NCBI RefSeq assembly: GCF_900155365.1
Contig: NZ_LT699743.1
Span: forward strand, 353,920-417,919
Direction of reading: 5' to 3'
Source: Collinsella bouchesdurhonensis
Lineage (GTDB): Bacteria > Actinomycetota > Coriobacteriia > Coriobacteriales > Coriobacteriaceae
Length of the DNA stretch: 64,000 nucleotides
The notes beneath the pieces were generated by a model. The model was not told where the DNA came from. It did no database searches and saw only the letters and a list, made by a program, of their open reading frames with translations. Position numbers and translations under genes: made by a program. How positions within the stretch are numbered: the stretch's first letter is position 1; each line of letters begins with the position of its first letter. This document shows, piece after piece, positions 26,445 to 36,198 of this stretch.

Positions 26445-27434
26445 ATGAGCAACCTCTCGAATTCCCTCAACGTTACCCGCCGCAGTTTCTTGGCCGCCAC
26501 TGGCGCCGCCGCTGCGGCCATCGCAGGCCTGGGCCTTGCCGGCTGCAGCGACAACGATGCCCCTGCCGGCAGCACCGGCACCGACTCCGCCACCGAGGAG
26601 CAGGCCGTGGCCATGGACACCAAGGCCTACGATAAGCTGATCGCCTCCGGCGCCGTGGCGGATGCCTCTGCTATCGCCGGCAGCACCTGGGCTTCTGCCG
26701 TATCGGAAGCCGGCACCCTGCGCGTGGGCGGCGTACAGACCTCCTTGCTGTTTAGCCAGCTCAACGAGAAGGACAACGTCCTGCGCGGCTTTGACGCCGG
26801 CCTCTCCCAGCTGCTCGCCCGCTATATCGTTGGCGACGAGACCAAGATCGACAACACCCAGGTGACCTCGGACACCCGCGAGTCCGTGCTTCAAAACGAC
26901 CAGGTCGACGTTGTCTTTGCCACGTACTCCATCACCGACGACCGCAAGAAGGTCATCTCTTTCGCAGGCCCCTACTACACCACCCAGCAGTCCATCCTCA
27001 CCATGGCCGATAAAAAGGACATCAAGAGCGTGGACGACCTTGCCGGCAAGACCGTAGCCGTGCAGTCCGGCTCCACCGGTCCTAAGATCGTCGCCGACGT
27101 TGCCCCTGACGCCACGCTCCAGGAGTTCAAGACTGACGAAGAGGCCCGCAAGGCCCTCGAGCAGGGCCGCGTCGATGCCTACGTGATCGACACCACGATG
27201 CAGATGGGCACCATGGTGCGCAACCCCAATAAGTACCGCCTTGCCGGCGACCCGTTTGGCCCCGAAGACAAGTACGGCATCGGCCTGCCTAAGGATTCCG
27301 ACGGCGTCCAGTTTGTCAACGACTTCCTGAAAAAGATCGAGGACGACGGCACTTGGGCCAACCTCTGGAAGATCTGCATTGGCGACCGCGCCGACATCGC
27401 AGACGCCCCCAACCCGCCCGCGCTCGAAGCGTAA
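26445..27434 (+). CDS. polar amino-acid ABC transporter substrate-binding lipoprotein
   Basis: 329 residues. The N-terminus has a twin-arginine-type signal (TRRSFLAATGAAAAAIAGLG) that ends in a lipobox LAGC, so it is probably a Tat-exported lipoprotein. The mature part is a type II periplasmic-binding fold (family 3): LRVGGVQTSLLFSQLNEKD, LVTSDTRESVLQNDQVDVVF-like block, FAGPYYTTQQSILT, VDDLAGKTVAVQSGST. It binds an amino acid, likely glutamate, glutamine or similar. ATG 26445 has AAGGA 9 bases upstream. The two permeases and the ATPase follow after an intercistronic hairpin. Confidence 0.92.
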   Translation: MSNLSNSLNVTRRSFLAATGAAAAAIAGLGLAGCSDNDAPAGSTGTDSATEEQAVAMDTKAYDKLIASGAVADASAIAGSTWASAVSEAGTLRVGGVQTSLLFSQLNEKDNVLRGFDAGLSQLLARYIVGDETKIDNTQVTSDTRESVLQNDQVDVVFATYSITDDRKKVISFAGPYYTTQQSILTMADKKDIKSVDDLAGKTVAVQSGSTGPKIVADVAPDATLQEFKTDEEARKALEQGRVDAYVIDTTMQMGTMVRNPNKYRLAGDPFGPEDKYGIGLPKDSDGVQFVNDFLKKIEDDGTWANLWKICIGDRADIADAPNPPALEA

Positions 27435-27524
27435 GAGTCCGCACGTAATCTGCAGGACGCATGACACCGCCGGGCGCACTCGACGCACGCGATTTTGTTA
27501 GACTGCAGAATACGGGTATGCATC

Positions 27525-27554
27525 GGGGCCTTCCATGTACGCGTGGAAGGCCCC
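27525..27554 (+). terminator. intercistronic attenuator hairpin after the binding-protein gene
   Basis: GGGGCCTTCCA and TGGAAGGCCCC form an 11-bp perfect stem with an 8-base loop between the binding-protein gene and the first permease. Few T follow (GTTATCGTTG), so it probably stabilises the upstream mRNA or causes partial termination. Either effect gives more binding protein than permease, a common pattern in importer operons. Confidence 0.7.
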
Positions 27555-27575
27555 GTTATCGTTGAGGAGATATCG

Positions 27576-28235
27576 ATGGGGCTCACCGAGCTTCTTTCCC
27601 TATATGGCCAAAACTACCTTCAGGCGCTTCTGACCACCTGGCTCATGACGATCGAATCGTTTGCGCTGGTGATGATTATCGCCGTGGGCATCACCGTCAT
27701 GCGCGTCTCGCCCATGCGCCCTTTGCGCGTGGCGGGAGACCTCTATGTGCAGGTCTTTCGTAACATCCCCGGTGTCGCGCTCCTGATTATCGTGGTATAT
27801 GCGCTGCCCAGCTTACGCGTAGTGCTCGACTATCGCGTATGCGTAGTGGTCACCACCGTGCTTTTGGGTTCTGCCTTTGGTTCCGAGAACTTCATGAGCG
27901 GTATCAACACTGTGAGCGCCGGCCAGATCGAAGCCGCACGCGCCCTTGGACTCTCGTTTAGCAAGATCTTGCGGCGCATTGTGATTCCGCAGGCGCTGCG
28001 CTCATGTGTGCTGCCCATGACCAACCTGCTGATCGCCGTCATGCTCACCACCGCCCTTGGCAGCCAGGTGCCGCTCAATCCCACCGAGCTCACCGGCGTG
28101 GTTTCCTATGTCAACACGCGCGTTACCGGCGGCATCCTCGCCTTCCTCATCTCGGCTATCGGGTATGCGGGAACGGCCCTGGTTATCGGCGCCGTTGGCA
28201 ACCGCATCGATAAGAAGGTGAGGATTTACCGATGA
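27576..28235 (+). CDS. amino-acid ABC transporter permease 1
   Basis: 219 residues with about five membrane helices. The EAA loop ([20 protein letters not shown]) and the His/Glu/Gln/Arg/Lys-type permease signature ([19 protein letters not shown]) place it among polar amino-acid permeases. The ATG at 27576 has GAGGAG 6 bases upstream. The stop overlaps the second permease start by 4 bases, so the two permeases are made together and should pair as a heterodimer. Confidence 0.93.
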   Translation: MGLTELLSLYGQNYLQALLTTWLMTIESFALVMIIAVGITVMRVSPMRPLRVAGDLYVQVFRNIPGVALLIIVVYALPSLRVVLDYRVCVVVTTVLLGSAFGSENFMSGINTVSAGQIEAARALGLSFSKILRRIVIPQALRSCVLPMTNLLIAVMLTTALGSQVPLNPTELTGVVSYVNTRVTGGILAFLISAIGYAGTALVIGAVGNRIDKKVRIYR

Positions 28236-29065
28236 GCACGTCCGCACCCGCATCGCGCTCCGTGCGCGACGCTCTCTACGAAGCGCCCGGCCCGCGCACG
28301 CGCCGTCGCGTGCGCATCGCCACCGCCATCTCGCTTATCCTGGTCGTCGCGGCTCTTGCAGCCATCGGATACCGCTTTTACATCACCGGTCAGTTCGCAC
28401 CGCGCTACTGGACCTTCTTTGCCAAGGCAACGACCTGGAAATTCCTGCTCCAAGGCTTTGCGGGCACGGTGCGCGTGGCACTCACCGCAGGAGCCATCGC
28501 CCTTGCGCTGGGCCTTTTGCTCATGCTCGGGCGCATCTCACACGTAAAGGCGCTCTCTACCGTCTGCCGCATAGTTACCGATTTCTTCCGCAGCCTGCCG
28601 AGCCTTCTGCTCATCTATTTCTTCTTCTTGATCGTGCCCCAGTACGGCATCAAGATGTCTTCCTTCTGGATGCTCACCTTGCCGGTAGCGCTTGCCGCCT
28701 CGGGCGTACTTGCCGAGGTCTTCCGCGCCGGCGTCAACGCCGTACCAAAGGGTCAAGTGGAGGCAGCGCTCTCCCTTGGCATGTCGCCGCTGCGCACCAC
28801 GTTCAAAATCGTACTGCCTCAGGCAATTCGCTTCGTCATTCCGTCACTCATCTCTCAGCTCGTTGTGGTAGTCAAAGACACCACAGTGGCATACGTGGTG
28901 AGCTACCCCGACCTGATGCAAAATGCGCGCGTGCTCATCACCAATTACGACGCGCTCGTCTCGGTCTACTTCACCATCGCCATCATCTATATCCTTATCA
29001 ACTACGCCATCAACCAGGCAAGTATCTACGTCTCGCACCGCCTGGGCGTAAAGATCATCCGCTAG
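28232..29065 (+). CDS. amino-acid ABC transporter permease 2
   Basis: 277 residues. A long N-terminal cytoplasmic tail with many Arg ([15 protein letters not shown]) and an extra first helix precede the conserved permease core. Core motifs are [20 protein letters not shown] and the EAA loop [20 protein letters not shown]. It overlaps permease 1 by ATGA. Glutamate/aspartate importers often use two unlike permeases in this arrangement. Confidence 0.93.
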   Translation: MSTSAPASRSVRDALYEAPGPRTRRRVRIATAISLILVVAALAAIGYRFYITGQFAPRYWTFFAKATTWKFLLQGFAGTVRVALTAGAIALALGLLLMLGRISHVKALSTVCRIVTDFFRSLPSLLLIYFFFLIVPQYGIKMSSFWMLTLPVALAASGVLAEVFRAGVNAVPKGQVEAALSLGMSPLRTTFKIVLPQAIRFVIPSLISQLVVVVKDTTVAYVVSYPDLMQNARVLITNYDALVSVYFTIAIIYILINYAINQASIYVSHRLGVKIIR

Positions 29066-29088
29066 CCAAAACAAAGGTGGAACGCGAT

Positions 29089-29844
29089 ATGACAGACGCA
29101 ACTACCCAGCAGCCCCTCATCGAGCTCAAACATGTGGATAAGCACTTTGGCTCGCTGCATGTACTGCGCGATATCAACCTCTCAATCGTCCCCGGCGAAG
29201 TTGTCGTGGTTATTGGCCCATCCGGGTCGGGCAAATCGACCCTCTGCCGTGCCATCAATCGTCTGGAGACCATCGACTCGGGTGAGATTCTTATCGACGG
29301 CAAGCCTTTGCCTCAGGAAGGTCGCGAGCTCGCTGCCATGCGCGCCGAGCTGGGCATGGTCTTCCAGCAGTTCAACTTGTTCTCGCACATGACCGTGCTG
29401 GAAAACGTGATGCTCGCCCCCACCGACGTGCTGGGTCTCTCGCGCGAAGAGGCGCGCGGCCGCGCCATGAGCCTGCTCGAGCGCGTGGGCGTGGCCGAAC
29501 AGGCCGAGAAAGTACCCGCCCAAATCTCTGGCGGTCAACAGCAGCGCGTAGCCATCGCCCGCGCCCTTGCCATGCACCCACGTGCCATGCTCTTTGACGA
29601 GCCCACCAGCGCTCTTGACCCCGAGATGATCAACGAAGTGCTCGAAGTGATGATCGGCCTGGCACGCCAAGGCATGACCATGGTGGTAGTGACGCACGAG
29701 ATGAACTTTGCGCGCCGCGTTGCCGATCGCGTGGTCTTTATGGCCGACGGTGCCATCGTGGAAGAAGGCGCGCCCGACGCGTTCTTCGATCATCCGCAAA
29801 CGCAGCGCGCCCGTGACTTCCTCGACAGCATCAAAAATCATTAA
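29089..29844 (+). CDS. amino-acid ABC transporter ATP-binding protein
   Basis: 251 residues. Walker [16 protein letters not shown]-loop [20 protein letters not shown], signature [16 protein letters not shown], Walker [14 protein letters not shown] and the H-loop VTHEM are complete, and the [10 protein letters not shown]-loop is typical of polar amino-acid importers (GlnQ/GltL). It powers the preceding permeases. The ATG at 29089 has AAGGTGG upstream. It closes the importer operon. Confidence 0.95.
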   Translation: MTDATTQQPLIELKHVDKHFGSLHVLRDINLSIVPGEVVVVIGPSGSGKSTLCRAINRLETIDSGEILIDGKPLPQEGRELAAMRAELGMVFQQFNLFSHMTVLENVMLAPTDVLGLSREEARGRAMSLLERVGVAEQAEKVPAQISGGQQQRVAIARALAMHPRAMLFDEPTSALDPEMINEVLEVMIGLARQGMTMVVVTHEMNFARRVADRVVFMADGAIVEEGAPDAFFDHPQTQRARDFLDSIKNH

Positions 29845-29962
29845 CCGTCATTAACCCTCCAGGCGCAGCGCGACGTCAGGTGTTGCTGTTGCGCTTTTGC
29901 TGCACCCCAACGACACCGCGACAAATAAACCTGACGCATTGCCGCATCATGAAAGCCGCCTT

Positions 29963-30730
29963 ATGCAAAATACCCTCGAATGCAAACGTCCCCTCATTTT
30001 GGTCGCCCCGCGCTGGGAAGAAGGCCACGTCGTAGGATGTGAGACCCTCTCGCCCAACGAAAGCATCGCCGCCGTGTTCATGGATGCGATTCTGGCCGCA
30101 GGCGGACTGCCCATGCTGATGTCGCTTACCGACGACGATGCGGTTATCAAGCGCTACGTAGAGATGGCAGACGGTTTTGCAATCCCCGGTGGACCCGATG
30201 TGAACCCCAAGCGCTGGGGCGTAGCCGACCCATACGACCCCACGCTTTGCTGCGAAATTCGCGACTGCTTTGAGTTTCGCCTGGTGCGCGAGGTGCTCGC
30301 CCAGAAAAAACCGCTGTTCACCACCTGCCGCGGCATGCAGCTGCTCAATGTCGCAACCGGAGGAACCCTTTGCATGGATGTGCCCAACGTGAAGCCCTGC
30401 CAGGGTATGGCGCAGTGGCGCCACGCGCACTCGCTTACCGCCCCCTGTCACCCGGTGGAGGTCGAACCCGATTCGCTTCTGGGCCGCGCGCTTGAGGGCC
30501 GCACCCTTCTCCAGACCAACTCAGCGCACCATTGCTGCGTTGAGAACGTAGGACCGCGCACCCGTCTTGTCGCACGCGCAACCGACGGCATGCCCGAAGC
30601 TATCGAGATCGAGGGACAGCCGTTTTGCCTTGGCGTGCAGTGGCATCCCGAGTATACGTGGCGTACCATCGAGAGCGATTTCAAGCTCTGGCAGGCATTT
30701 GTTGCCGCCGCTGCCGGCAAATCCATATAG
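29963..30730 (+). CDS. class I glutamine amidotransferase-like hydrolase (peptidase C26)
   Basis: About 255 residues. The nucleophile elbow TTCRGMQLLNVATGG and the His/Glu motif VQWHPEYTW match gamma-glutamyl-GABA hydrolase-type C26 enzymes. The oxyanion region DGFAIPGGPDVNPKRWG is also typical. The residue before CRG is Thr where Ile or Val is usual. A link to the upstream amino-acid importer is plausible, for example use of gamma-glutamyl compounds, but is inference. The start is moderately certain; the first in-frame ATG is used, with only a weak ribosome-binding site, and a TTG lies at 29897. Confidence 0.85.
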   Translation: MQNTLECKRPLILVAPRWEEGHVVGCETLSPNESIAAVFMDAILAAGGLPMLMSLTDDDAVIKRYVEMADGFAIPGGPDVNPKRWGVADPYDPTLCCEIRDCFEFRLVREVLAQKKPLFTTCRGMQLLNVATGGTLCMDVPNVKPCQGMAQWRHAHSLTAPCHPVEVEPDSLLGRALEGRTLLQTNSAHHCCVENVGPRTRLVARATDGMPEAIEIEGQPFCLGVQWHPEYTWRTIESDFKLWQAFVAAAAGKSI

Positions 30731-30755
30731 CGCAACGTTTTGGGAGGGGCAATCG

Positions 30756-31532
30756 ATGTCCACGTTTTTGAATGATAGCCCGCTTTTTGGCCCCGTACGC
30801 AGCCGGCGCTTGGGACTCTCGCTCGGGGTCAACATGATGCCCGCCTCGGGAAAAATCTGCACCTTCGATTGCATCTACTGCGAAAACGGATTCAATGCCG
30901 AACGTCCCTGCCATGAGGAGTACAACGACGCCGCAACCGTCCTCGCCGCGCTTGAGGCGCGCCTTCGCGAGATGGCCGCCGCAGGCGAGCTACCCGATGT
31001 GATCACCTTTGCCGGCAACGGCGAGCCCACGGCAGCACCGGAGTTTCCCCAGGCAGTTGCTGGTGCCGTGCGCCTGCGCGACGAACTTGCGCCAACAGCC
31101 AAGATTGCCGTGCTCTCCAACGGAACGCGCGCCGATCGCCCCGCGGTGCACGATGCCCTCATGCTTGTAGACGACAACATCCTCAAGCTTGACACTGTCG
31201 ACGCTACCTATATCCAGCTTATCGACCAGCCTGTCGCCGCATACGACGCTGAGCATCAGATCGAGACCTTCGCCAGCTTTAAAGGGCACGCAATTATCCA
31301 AACCATGTTCCTCACAGGCACCTGGCAAGGTCACGATATGGACAACACCGGCGACGCCTACGTGGGGCCGTGGCTCAACGCCTTGAGCCGCATTCGCCCG
31401 CAGGCGGTCACCATCTACACCATCGCGCGCGAAACCCCTGCAAAAGGTCTCCTCAAGGCTCCCGCCGAAACCCTCGATGCTATCGCCATGCGCGTTCGCA
31501 AGCTCGGCATCGGCTGCCAGGTAAGCTATTAA
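30756..31532 (+). CDS. radical SAM protein
   Basis: 258 residues. CTFDCIYCE is the CxxxCxxC cluster motif that binds a 4Fe-4S cluster and SAM. The sequence around it (SPLFGPVRSRRLGLSLGVNM) and VITFAGNGEPTAAPEFP resemble the MoaA-related group seen in many anaerobes whose substrate is unknown. It has no C-terminal SPASM Cys cluster. ATG 30756 has GGGAGG 8 bases upstream; 25 bases separate it from the C26 gene, so cotranscription is likely. A terminator follows. Confidence 0.9.
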   Translation: MSTFLNDSPLFGPVRSRRLGLSLGVNMMPASGKICTFDCIYCENGFNAERPCHEEYNDAATVLAALEARLREMAAAGELPDVITFAGNGEPTAAPEFPQAVAGAVRLRDELAPTAKIAVLSNGTRADRPAVHDALMLVDDNILKLDTVDATYIQLIDQPVAAYDAEHQIETFASFKGHAIIQTMFLTGTWQGHDMDNTGDAYVGPWLNALSRIRPQAVTIYTIARETPAKGLLKAPAETLDAIAMRVRKLGIGCQVSY

Positions 31533-31550
31533 CCCTGTACCGACTGCCCG

Positions 31551-31590
31551 CAGCCCGCGTTTTCTCCCTGCGAGAACGTGGGCTGTCCTT
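31551..31590 (+). terminator. hairpin downstream of the radical SAM gene
   Basis: CAGCCCGCGTTTTC and GAGAACGTGGGCTG pair with one G-T, followed by TCCTTCCTCC. It is a likely intrinsic terminator with a weak T tract. Confidence 0.6.
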
Positions 31591-31651
31591 CCTCCTCGCC
31601 CATTTGCTCGACGATAGTGGCATACTATCGGTGACTGAAAGGAAGTTACCC

Positions 31652-32539
31652 ATGTATGACAATGGACCCACACCCGGCCGCAACGATGCCTGCTGGTGCG
31701 GCAGCGGAAAGAAATACAAAAAATGCCATGAGGCCTTTGACGAGAAGCTTCAGCGCTTCTGGGATAAGGGCCTCGACGTGTTGCCGCGCAGCCTTTACAA
31801 GAGCCCTGAGGATATCGAGGGCATCAAGCGCTCGGCTGCCATCAACATCGGAGCCCTCGACTATGTGGGCGAGCACATCCACGCCGGCGTGACCACCGAA
31901 GAGATCGACCAATGGATCTACGAGTACACCACGCAGCATGGCGGCATTCCCGCCGACCTCAACTACGAGGGCTACCCCAAGAGCGTGTGCACCTCCATCA
32001 ATGATGTGGTATGCCATGGCATCCCCTGCAAAGAGGACGTACTACGCGAGGGCGACATCGTGAACGTGGACTGCTCCACGATTCTCGACGGCTACTATTC
32101 CGACTCGAGTCGCATGTTCTGCATTGGCGAGGTAAGCGAGGAACGCAAGAAGCTCGTCGAGGTCACGCGCGAGAGCGTGCAGCGCGGGCTCGCCGCCGTC
32201 AAGCCATGGGGAACCTTGTGCGACATGGCAGCCGCCGTACAGGAGTGCGTGGAGGAAAACGGCTTTAGCGTGGTGCGCGAGTTTGGCGGCCACGGCATTG
32301 GCCTCGACTTCCATGAAGACCCATTTGTGGGCTTTACCGTCGAGTCGCCCGATGTGGACACGCTGCTCGTCCCCGGCATGTGCTTCACCATCGAGCCTAT
32401 GGTCAACGCCGGGGCACCTGATATCTTTATTGACGAGAAAAACGGTTGGATCGTTCACACCAAAGACGGCTCAGATTCTGCCCAGTGGGAAGTACAGCTT
32501 GTCGTCACCGAAGATGGCTATGAGCTGCTGAGCTGGTAG
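31652..32539 (+). CDS. map: type I methionine aminopeptidase with N-terminal SEC-C zinc motif
   Basis: 295 residues. Residues 9-25 hold the SEC-C motif CWCGSGKKYKKCH, which binds zinc and may contact the ribosome. The M24 catalytic domain follows, with metal ligands in NVDCSTILDGYYSDSS (two Asp), GHGIGLDFHEDP (His), TIEPM (Glu) and WEVQLVV (Glu). It removes the initiator Met from nascent proteins. SEC-C-bearing MetAPs are a known subgroup. ATG 31652 has GGAAG upstream. Confidence 0.95.
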   Translation: MYDNGPTPGRNDACWCGSGKKYKKCHEAFDEKLQRFWDKGLDVLPRSLYKSPEDIEGIKRSAAINIGALDYVGEHIHAGVTTEEIDQWIYEYTTQHGGIPADLNYEGYPKSVCTSINDVVCHGIPCKEDVLREGDIVNVDCSTILDGYYSDSSRMFCIGEVSEERKKLVEVTRESVQRGLAAVKPWGTLCDMAAAVQECVEENGFSVVREFGGHGIGLDFHEDPFVGFTVESPDVDTLLVPGMCFTIEPMVNAGAPDIFIDEKNGWIVHTKDGSDSAQWEVQLVVTEDGYELLSW

Positions 32540-32541
32540 CC

Positions 32542-32573
32542 AATCCGGCCGCGGCGCTGCCGCCGCATTGGCA
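32542..32573 (+). terminator. hairpin downstream of map
   Basis: CCAATCCGGCCGCGGCG and CGCCGCATTGG segments form a stem with a CTGC loop; no clear T run follows, so termination is uncertain. Confidence 0.35.
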
Positions 32574-32650
32574 TCCGTATCTGAAACCGCAACATGTGTC
32601 ACATTAAACCTGTCGACTTTTTGACACATCGACCTTTTGGAAGGACCTCC

Positions 32651-33586
32651 ATGAACGTACTTTGCCTGCTGCCCGTCAACGAGACCCAAAGCGAGCGCCT
32701 GCGCGCAGCAGTACCTGCCGACACCGTTACGTTTGTGGACCGCGACGTCGTGTCCGATGAGCAGATCGCCGCAGCAGACGTCATCATCGGCAATCTGGCG
32801 CCCGCGCGCCTCAAAGCCGCGCAGAACCTGCGCCTCTTCCAGCTCAACTCTGCAGGCTACGACAAGTATGCCGCACCGGGCATCGTGCCCGAGAGCGCCA
32901 TCATGGCATGTGCCACAGGCGCCTATGGTCAGTCCGTTTCGGAGCACATGTTTGCCATGGTCCTCGCTATGATGAAGCGCCTGCCCGCCTATCGCGATTG
33001 CCAGCGCGAGCACGATTGGCGCGACCTAGGGCCGGTCACTACGTTTGTTGATGCACAGGTGCTCGTCCTGGGAGCGGGCGACATTGGGACGCATTTCGCC
33101 ACGCTCGCCTCTGCCATGGGCGCACACGTGACGGGCATGCGCCGCAGCGCCGTCGAGCCACGGGCTCCCTACGAGCGCATGGCGACGATGGACGCCCTGT
33201 ATGAAGAGCTGGGGCGCGCGGATATCGTGTTCTCCATCCTGCCCAGCTGCGATGCTACGCGCGGTCTTGCCAACGAGAAGTTCTTTGCCGCCTGCCAGCC
33301 CGGTGCACTTTTTGCCAACGGAGGCCGCGGAGACCTTGTGGTTACCTCCGATCTGATCGCCGCGCTTGAGTCCGGGCACATCGCTGGCGCCGCGCTCGAT
33401 GTCACCTCGCCCGAGCCTCTTCCCGCCAATGACACCCTGTGGGATGCGCCCAACTGCCTTATCACCCCGCATGTCTCCGGCTGGTACCACTTGCCGATCA
33501 CGCTCGAAAACATCCTCGACATCGCCATCGAGAACCTGCATCATCTTGCTGCCGGCGAGCCCATCCGCAACGCCGTCACGCTGTAG
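32651..33586 (+). CDS. D-2-hydroxyacid dehydrogenase family protein
   Basis: 311 residues. The NAD(P)-binding motif GAGDIGTHFA and the catalytic Arg (NGGRGDLV), Glu (ALDVTSPEPLP) and His (ITPHVSGW) are all in family positions. It should reduce a 2-oxoacid to the D-hydroxyacid or the reverse; the substrate is unknown. Residue spacing and the short N-terminal domain fit the glyoxylate/hydroxypyruvate-reductase-like branch. ATG 32651 has GGAAGGACC upstream. Its end faces degV. Confidence 0.9.
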   Translation: MNVLCLLPVNETQSERLRAAVPADTVTFVDRDVVSDEQIAAADVIIGNLAPARLKAAQNLRLFQLNSAGYDKYAAPGIVPESAIMACATGAYGQSVSEHMFAMVLAMMKRLPAYRDCQREHDWRDLGPVTTFVDAQVLVLGAGDIGTHFATLASAMGAHVTGMRRSAVEPRAPYERMATMDALYEELGRADIVFSILPSCDATRGLANEKFFAACQPGALFANGGRGDLVVTSDLIAALESGHIAGAALDVTSPEPLPANDTLWDAPNCLITPHVSGWYHLPITLENILDIAIENLHHLAAGEPIRNAVTL

Positions 33587-33615
33587 GGAAAGCTCAAAGC
33601 ACGTACCCATATCCT

Positions 33616-33660
33616 CGCAAAAAGAGAGGGCGCCGCGTCATGTTGTACGCGGCGCCCTCT
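33616..33660 (-). terminator. bidirectional hairpin between the dehydrogenase gene and degV
   Basis: AGAGGGCGCCGCG and CGCGGCGCCCTCT form a 13-bp perfect stem (33625-33660). On the minus strand CTTTTT follows, so it ends the degV transcript; it may also stop the converging plus-strand gene. Confidence 0.88.
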
Positions 33661-33691
33661 TGGCGTATTGAAGTTCCAGACTGTCCGTGCC

Positions 33692-34549
33692 CTACACTGC
33701 GGGAGCGGCCATACAGACGGCAAAGGAGCCGGGGCCGCAGTGCGACGTAATCACGTTACGCGTGTCGTACCAGCGAATCTCCTTAAAGCCCAGCTCACGC
33801 ACGCGCTCCTCGGCAGCCTCCTGAATCGCCAGGGGCAAACCGGAAGAGCGCACGAGGAAGACACGCTCGTGGTCGACAGGACCCTGGGCGTACATCATGT
33901 CGATGAGTTCGAGCGCAACATTTACCATCTTGCCGCGAAGCTTCTTGGTGGCAACCAAACGACCGTCGATAATCTCAATCACCGGCTTGATGCGCAGCAG
34001 CGTGGCGCCCAAAAACGCAGTGTTGGAAAGACGGCCGCCCGCGCGCAGATAGCCTAAGTCGCCAGGAATGAAGGCCATGCGCGTGCGCCGCGCCAGGTCC
34101 TCGGCATATGCCTTGAGCTCAGCCAGGGTTACCTCGGGGTGCTCGCACAGGTAGTGCGCCGCACCCGTCACAACAAAACCCTGACCGATGGTCACGTGCG
34201 CCGTATCGAACATGTCAATATAATCGCGGCCCTCGGCGGCAGTGCGTGCCGACTCATAGGAGCACGTGGTCACCGCAGAGTAGGCGATGTAGAGGATCTG
34301 CGCCTCGGGATGCTCTGCATGGATGCGGTCGAACACCTTCGCAAAGTCACCCGGAGTGCATCCGCTCGTCTTGGGCAAAACGCCCAGCTGGCGACATTCT
34401 TCAAGCATCTCTGCCGGGTCAAGGGCGCCGTCATCGATTGTGCGGTCGCCAATAGAAACGTGCATGGGCACAAGTTCGATACCAAGCTCCGCAGCCTCAG
34501 CCGCAGAAACATCCGAGCCGGTTTCGGCCACGATAATGATTTCGCTCAT
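33692..34549 (-). CDS. DegV family fatty-acid-binding protein
   Basis: 285 residues. Family features are the N-terminal SEIIIVAETGSDVSAAEAA, TSGCTPGDFAKVFD and DLGYLRAGGRLSNTAF. DegV (FakB-like) proteins bind a fatty acid and present it to FakA kinase. FakB normally has TS-Q-P where this one has TSGCTP; no fakA gene is in the window. ATG 34549 has GAAGGGA upstream. Ends at a strong terminator; nothing is seen in 34550-34714 except the gap to the peptidase gene. Confidence 0.88.
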   Translation of the reverse strand: MSEIIIVAETGSDVSAAEAAELGIELVPMHVSIGDRTIDDGALDPAEMLEECRQLGVLPKTSGCTPGDFAKVFDRIHAEHPEAQILYIAYSAVTTCSYESARTAAEGRDYIDMFDTAHVTIGQGFVVTGAAHYLCEHPEVTLAELKAYAEDLARRTRMAFIPGDLGYLRAGGRLSNTAFLGATLLRIKPVIEIIDGRLVATKKLRGKMVNVALELIDMMYAQGPVDHERVFLVRSSGLPLAIQEAAEERVRELGFKEIRWYDTRNVITSHCGPGSFAVCMAAPAV

Positions 34550-34714
34550 GAGTGTATCCCTTCAATGATGCGTGGCGTGGCGCAGCATACAGGCGGCACG
34601 CCGACATCCAGTCAAGTGCGCATCATTGTAGGGCCAGGACCCTGTATTGGCTATGCCTTATTCCCCACTTTCGGTAGGCGTGAGGAATAATTCACGTAGC
34701 GGCCACGGATATCG

Positions 34715-36088
34715 TTATGCCAAAACGACGGAATCAGCCTCGGAAATCTGCAGGTCGGCATTGTAGAAAGCCGTAAGTGCCTGGATGGCGAGGGCGACGT
34801 CACGAACACCCGTGGTTTCAAAACTCGAATGCATGGCAAGCTGCGGCAAGCCCACATCCACGGCATGCATGCTCGCCTGAATGTTGGAAAGATTGCCCAG
34901 CGTAGAGCCGCCCGCCATGTCGCTTCGGTTGGCAAACGCCTGATAGGGCACTTGGGCGTTCTCGAGCACCGCCACGAGCGCAGCGCGGCTAAAGGCATCC
35001 GTGCAGTAGTGCTGATTTGCAGCTTCCTTGATCACCAAGCCGGCGTTGAGCATGGGACGGGCGCCCTCATCGGCGCAGTCGGGGCGGTTGGGATGCAGCG
35101 CATGGGCGTTATCGCAGGACACGAGCATCGAGGCAGCAAGTGCTCGACGGTAATCCTCTTCGTCAAAGCCCAGGCCTTCATTTACGCGTACGAGCGTATC
35201 GCGCAAGAAGGTAGACATGGCACCTTGCTTGGTACCCGATCCAACTTCCTCGTTATCAAAACAAGCAAAGAGACTCACATCGTGCTCGTTGGTCTGCGCA
35301 AGCATGGCCTCGAGCGAAGTATAGGCACAGGCAAGGTCGTCGAGTTTAGGTGCCGAGACAAATTCGTCTGCAACGCCCCATACACAGGAACGCTGGCGGT
35401 TCACCAAAAACAAGTCGCGCGCCAAGACGTCGGCAACGTCCACACCCAGCTCATCGGCGACCATCTGGTCGAGCGAGCCCGCAGGAAGCGCGCCGGCGGA
35501 GATGAGGGGGCACAAGTCGCGGGCGCGATTGGGCGCAAAGCCATTGTTGACGTCGCGATTCATGTGAATAGCAAGGCTGGGAATAATGGCGATATCGCGG
35601 TCAAGCGAGAACAGACGGCTCTCCACGCGCGCGCCCGTGCGCACAAGCACGCGACCCGCAAGCGACAGGGGGCGATCAAACCAGGTGTAGTCGATCATGC
35701 CGCCATAGGCTTCTACATTAAGGCGCAGATAGCCTTGCGGTCCCTCGAGCTCGCCCACAGACTTAACCTTGAACGTAGGGGAATCGCCATGGGACGCAGT
35801 GAGTTGAAAATGATAGGGGGCGGCAGCGCAGGGCTTCTCGGCAGTTGCCTGTGCGACCTGCGCGCCCACGTGCCAGGCGATGACGCTCGAGTTGTTGCGA
35901 CGCGTATAGTAGCTCCCACCGCGTTCGATGGTCCATGCGGAGCCCTCGGGCAGATAGACGTAGCCAGCCTGCTCCAAGCGCTCAGACAGCGTCATTGCCG
36001 TGTGGAACATGCTAGGACAGCTGTCGATAAAGTTGATAAGCGACTCCGCTGCCGTCAAATCTTCTTTGGTGATGATATCGGATGCCAT
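34715..36088 (-). CDS. M18 family aminopeptidase
   Basis: 457 residues. Metal ligand regions typical of M18 are present: LTASHGDSPTFKVK (His-Asp), FACFDNEEVGSGTKQGA (Glu-Glu), LVSCDNAHALHPN (Asp) and LAMHSSFETTGVRDV (His). It cleaves N-terminal, often acidic, residues from cytoplasmic peptides and forms a dodecamer in known cases. The ATG at 36088 has GGAAAGAGG upstream. The gene is divergent from acpS. Confidence 0.95.
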   Translation of the reverse strand: MASDIITKEDLTAAESLINFIDSCPSMFHTAMTLSERLEQAGYVYLPEGSAWTIERGGSYYTRRNNSSVIAWHVGAQVAQATAEKPCAAAPYHFQLTASHGDSPTFKVKSVGELEGPQGYLRLNVEAYGGMIDYTWFDRPLSLAGRVLVRTGARVESRLFSLDRDIAIIPSLAIHMNRDVNNGFAPNRARDLCPLISAGALPAGSLDQMVADELGVDVADVLARDLFLVNRQRSCVWGVADEFVSAPKLDDLACAYTSLEAMLAQTNEHDVSLFACFDNEEVGSGTKQGAMSTFLRDTLVRVNEGLGFDEEDYRRALAASMLVSCDNAHALHPNRPDCADEGARPMLNAGLVIKEAANQHYCTDAFSRAALVAVLENAQVPYQAFANRSDMAGGSTLGNLSNIQASMHAVDVGLPQLAMHSSFETTGVRDVALAIQALTAFYNADLQISEADSVVLA

Positions 36089-36198
36089 GTATGCCTCTTT
36101 CCATTTATCACATGGTCATGCGAGCGAACATTTGCATAAGCCTAACGCGCACGGCATCTTTGTGCAAAGCTATAATGGGCCAAACGAAAGGGGCAGAT

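Noticed and set aside
31370..31651. Upstream extension of the methionine aminopeptidase frame
   Set aside because: It overlaps the radical SAM gene and its terminator; the SEC-C start at 31652 has a ribosome-binding site.
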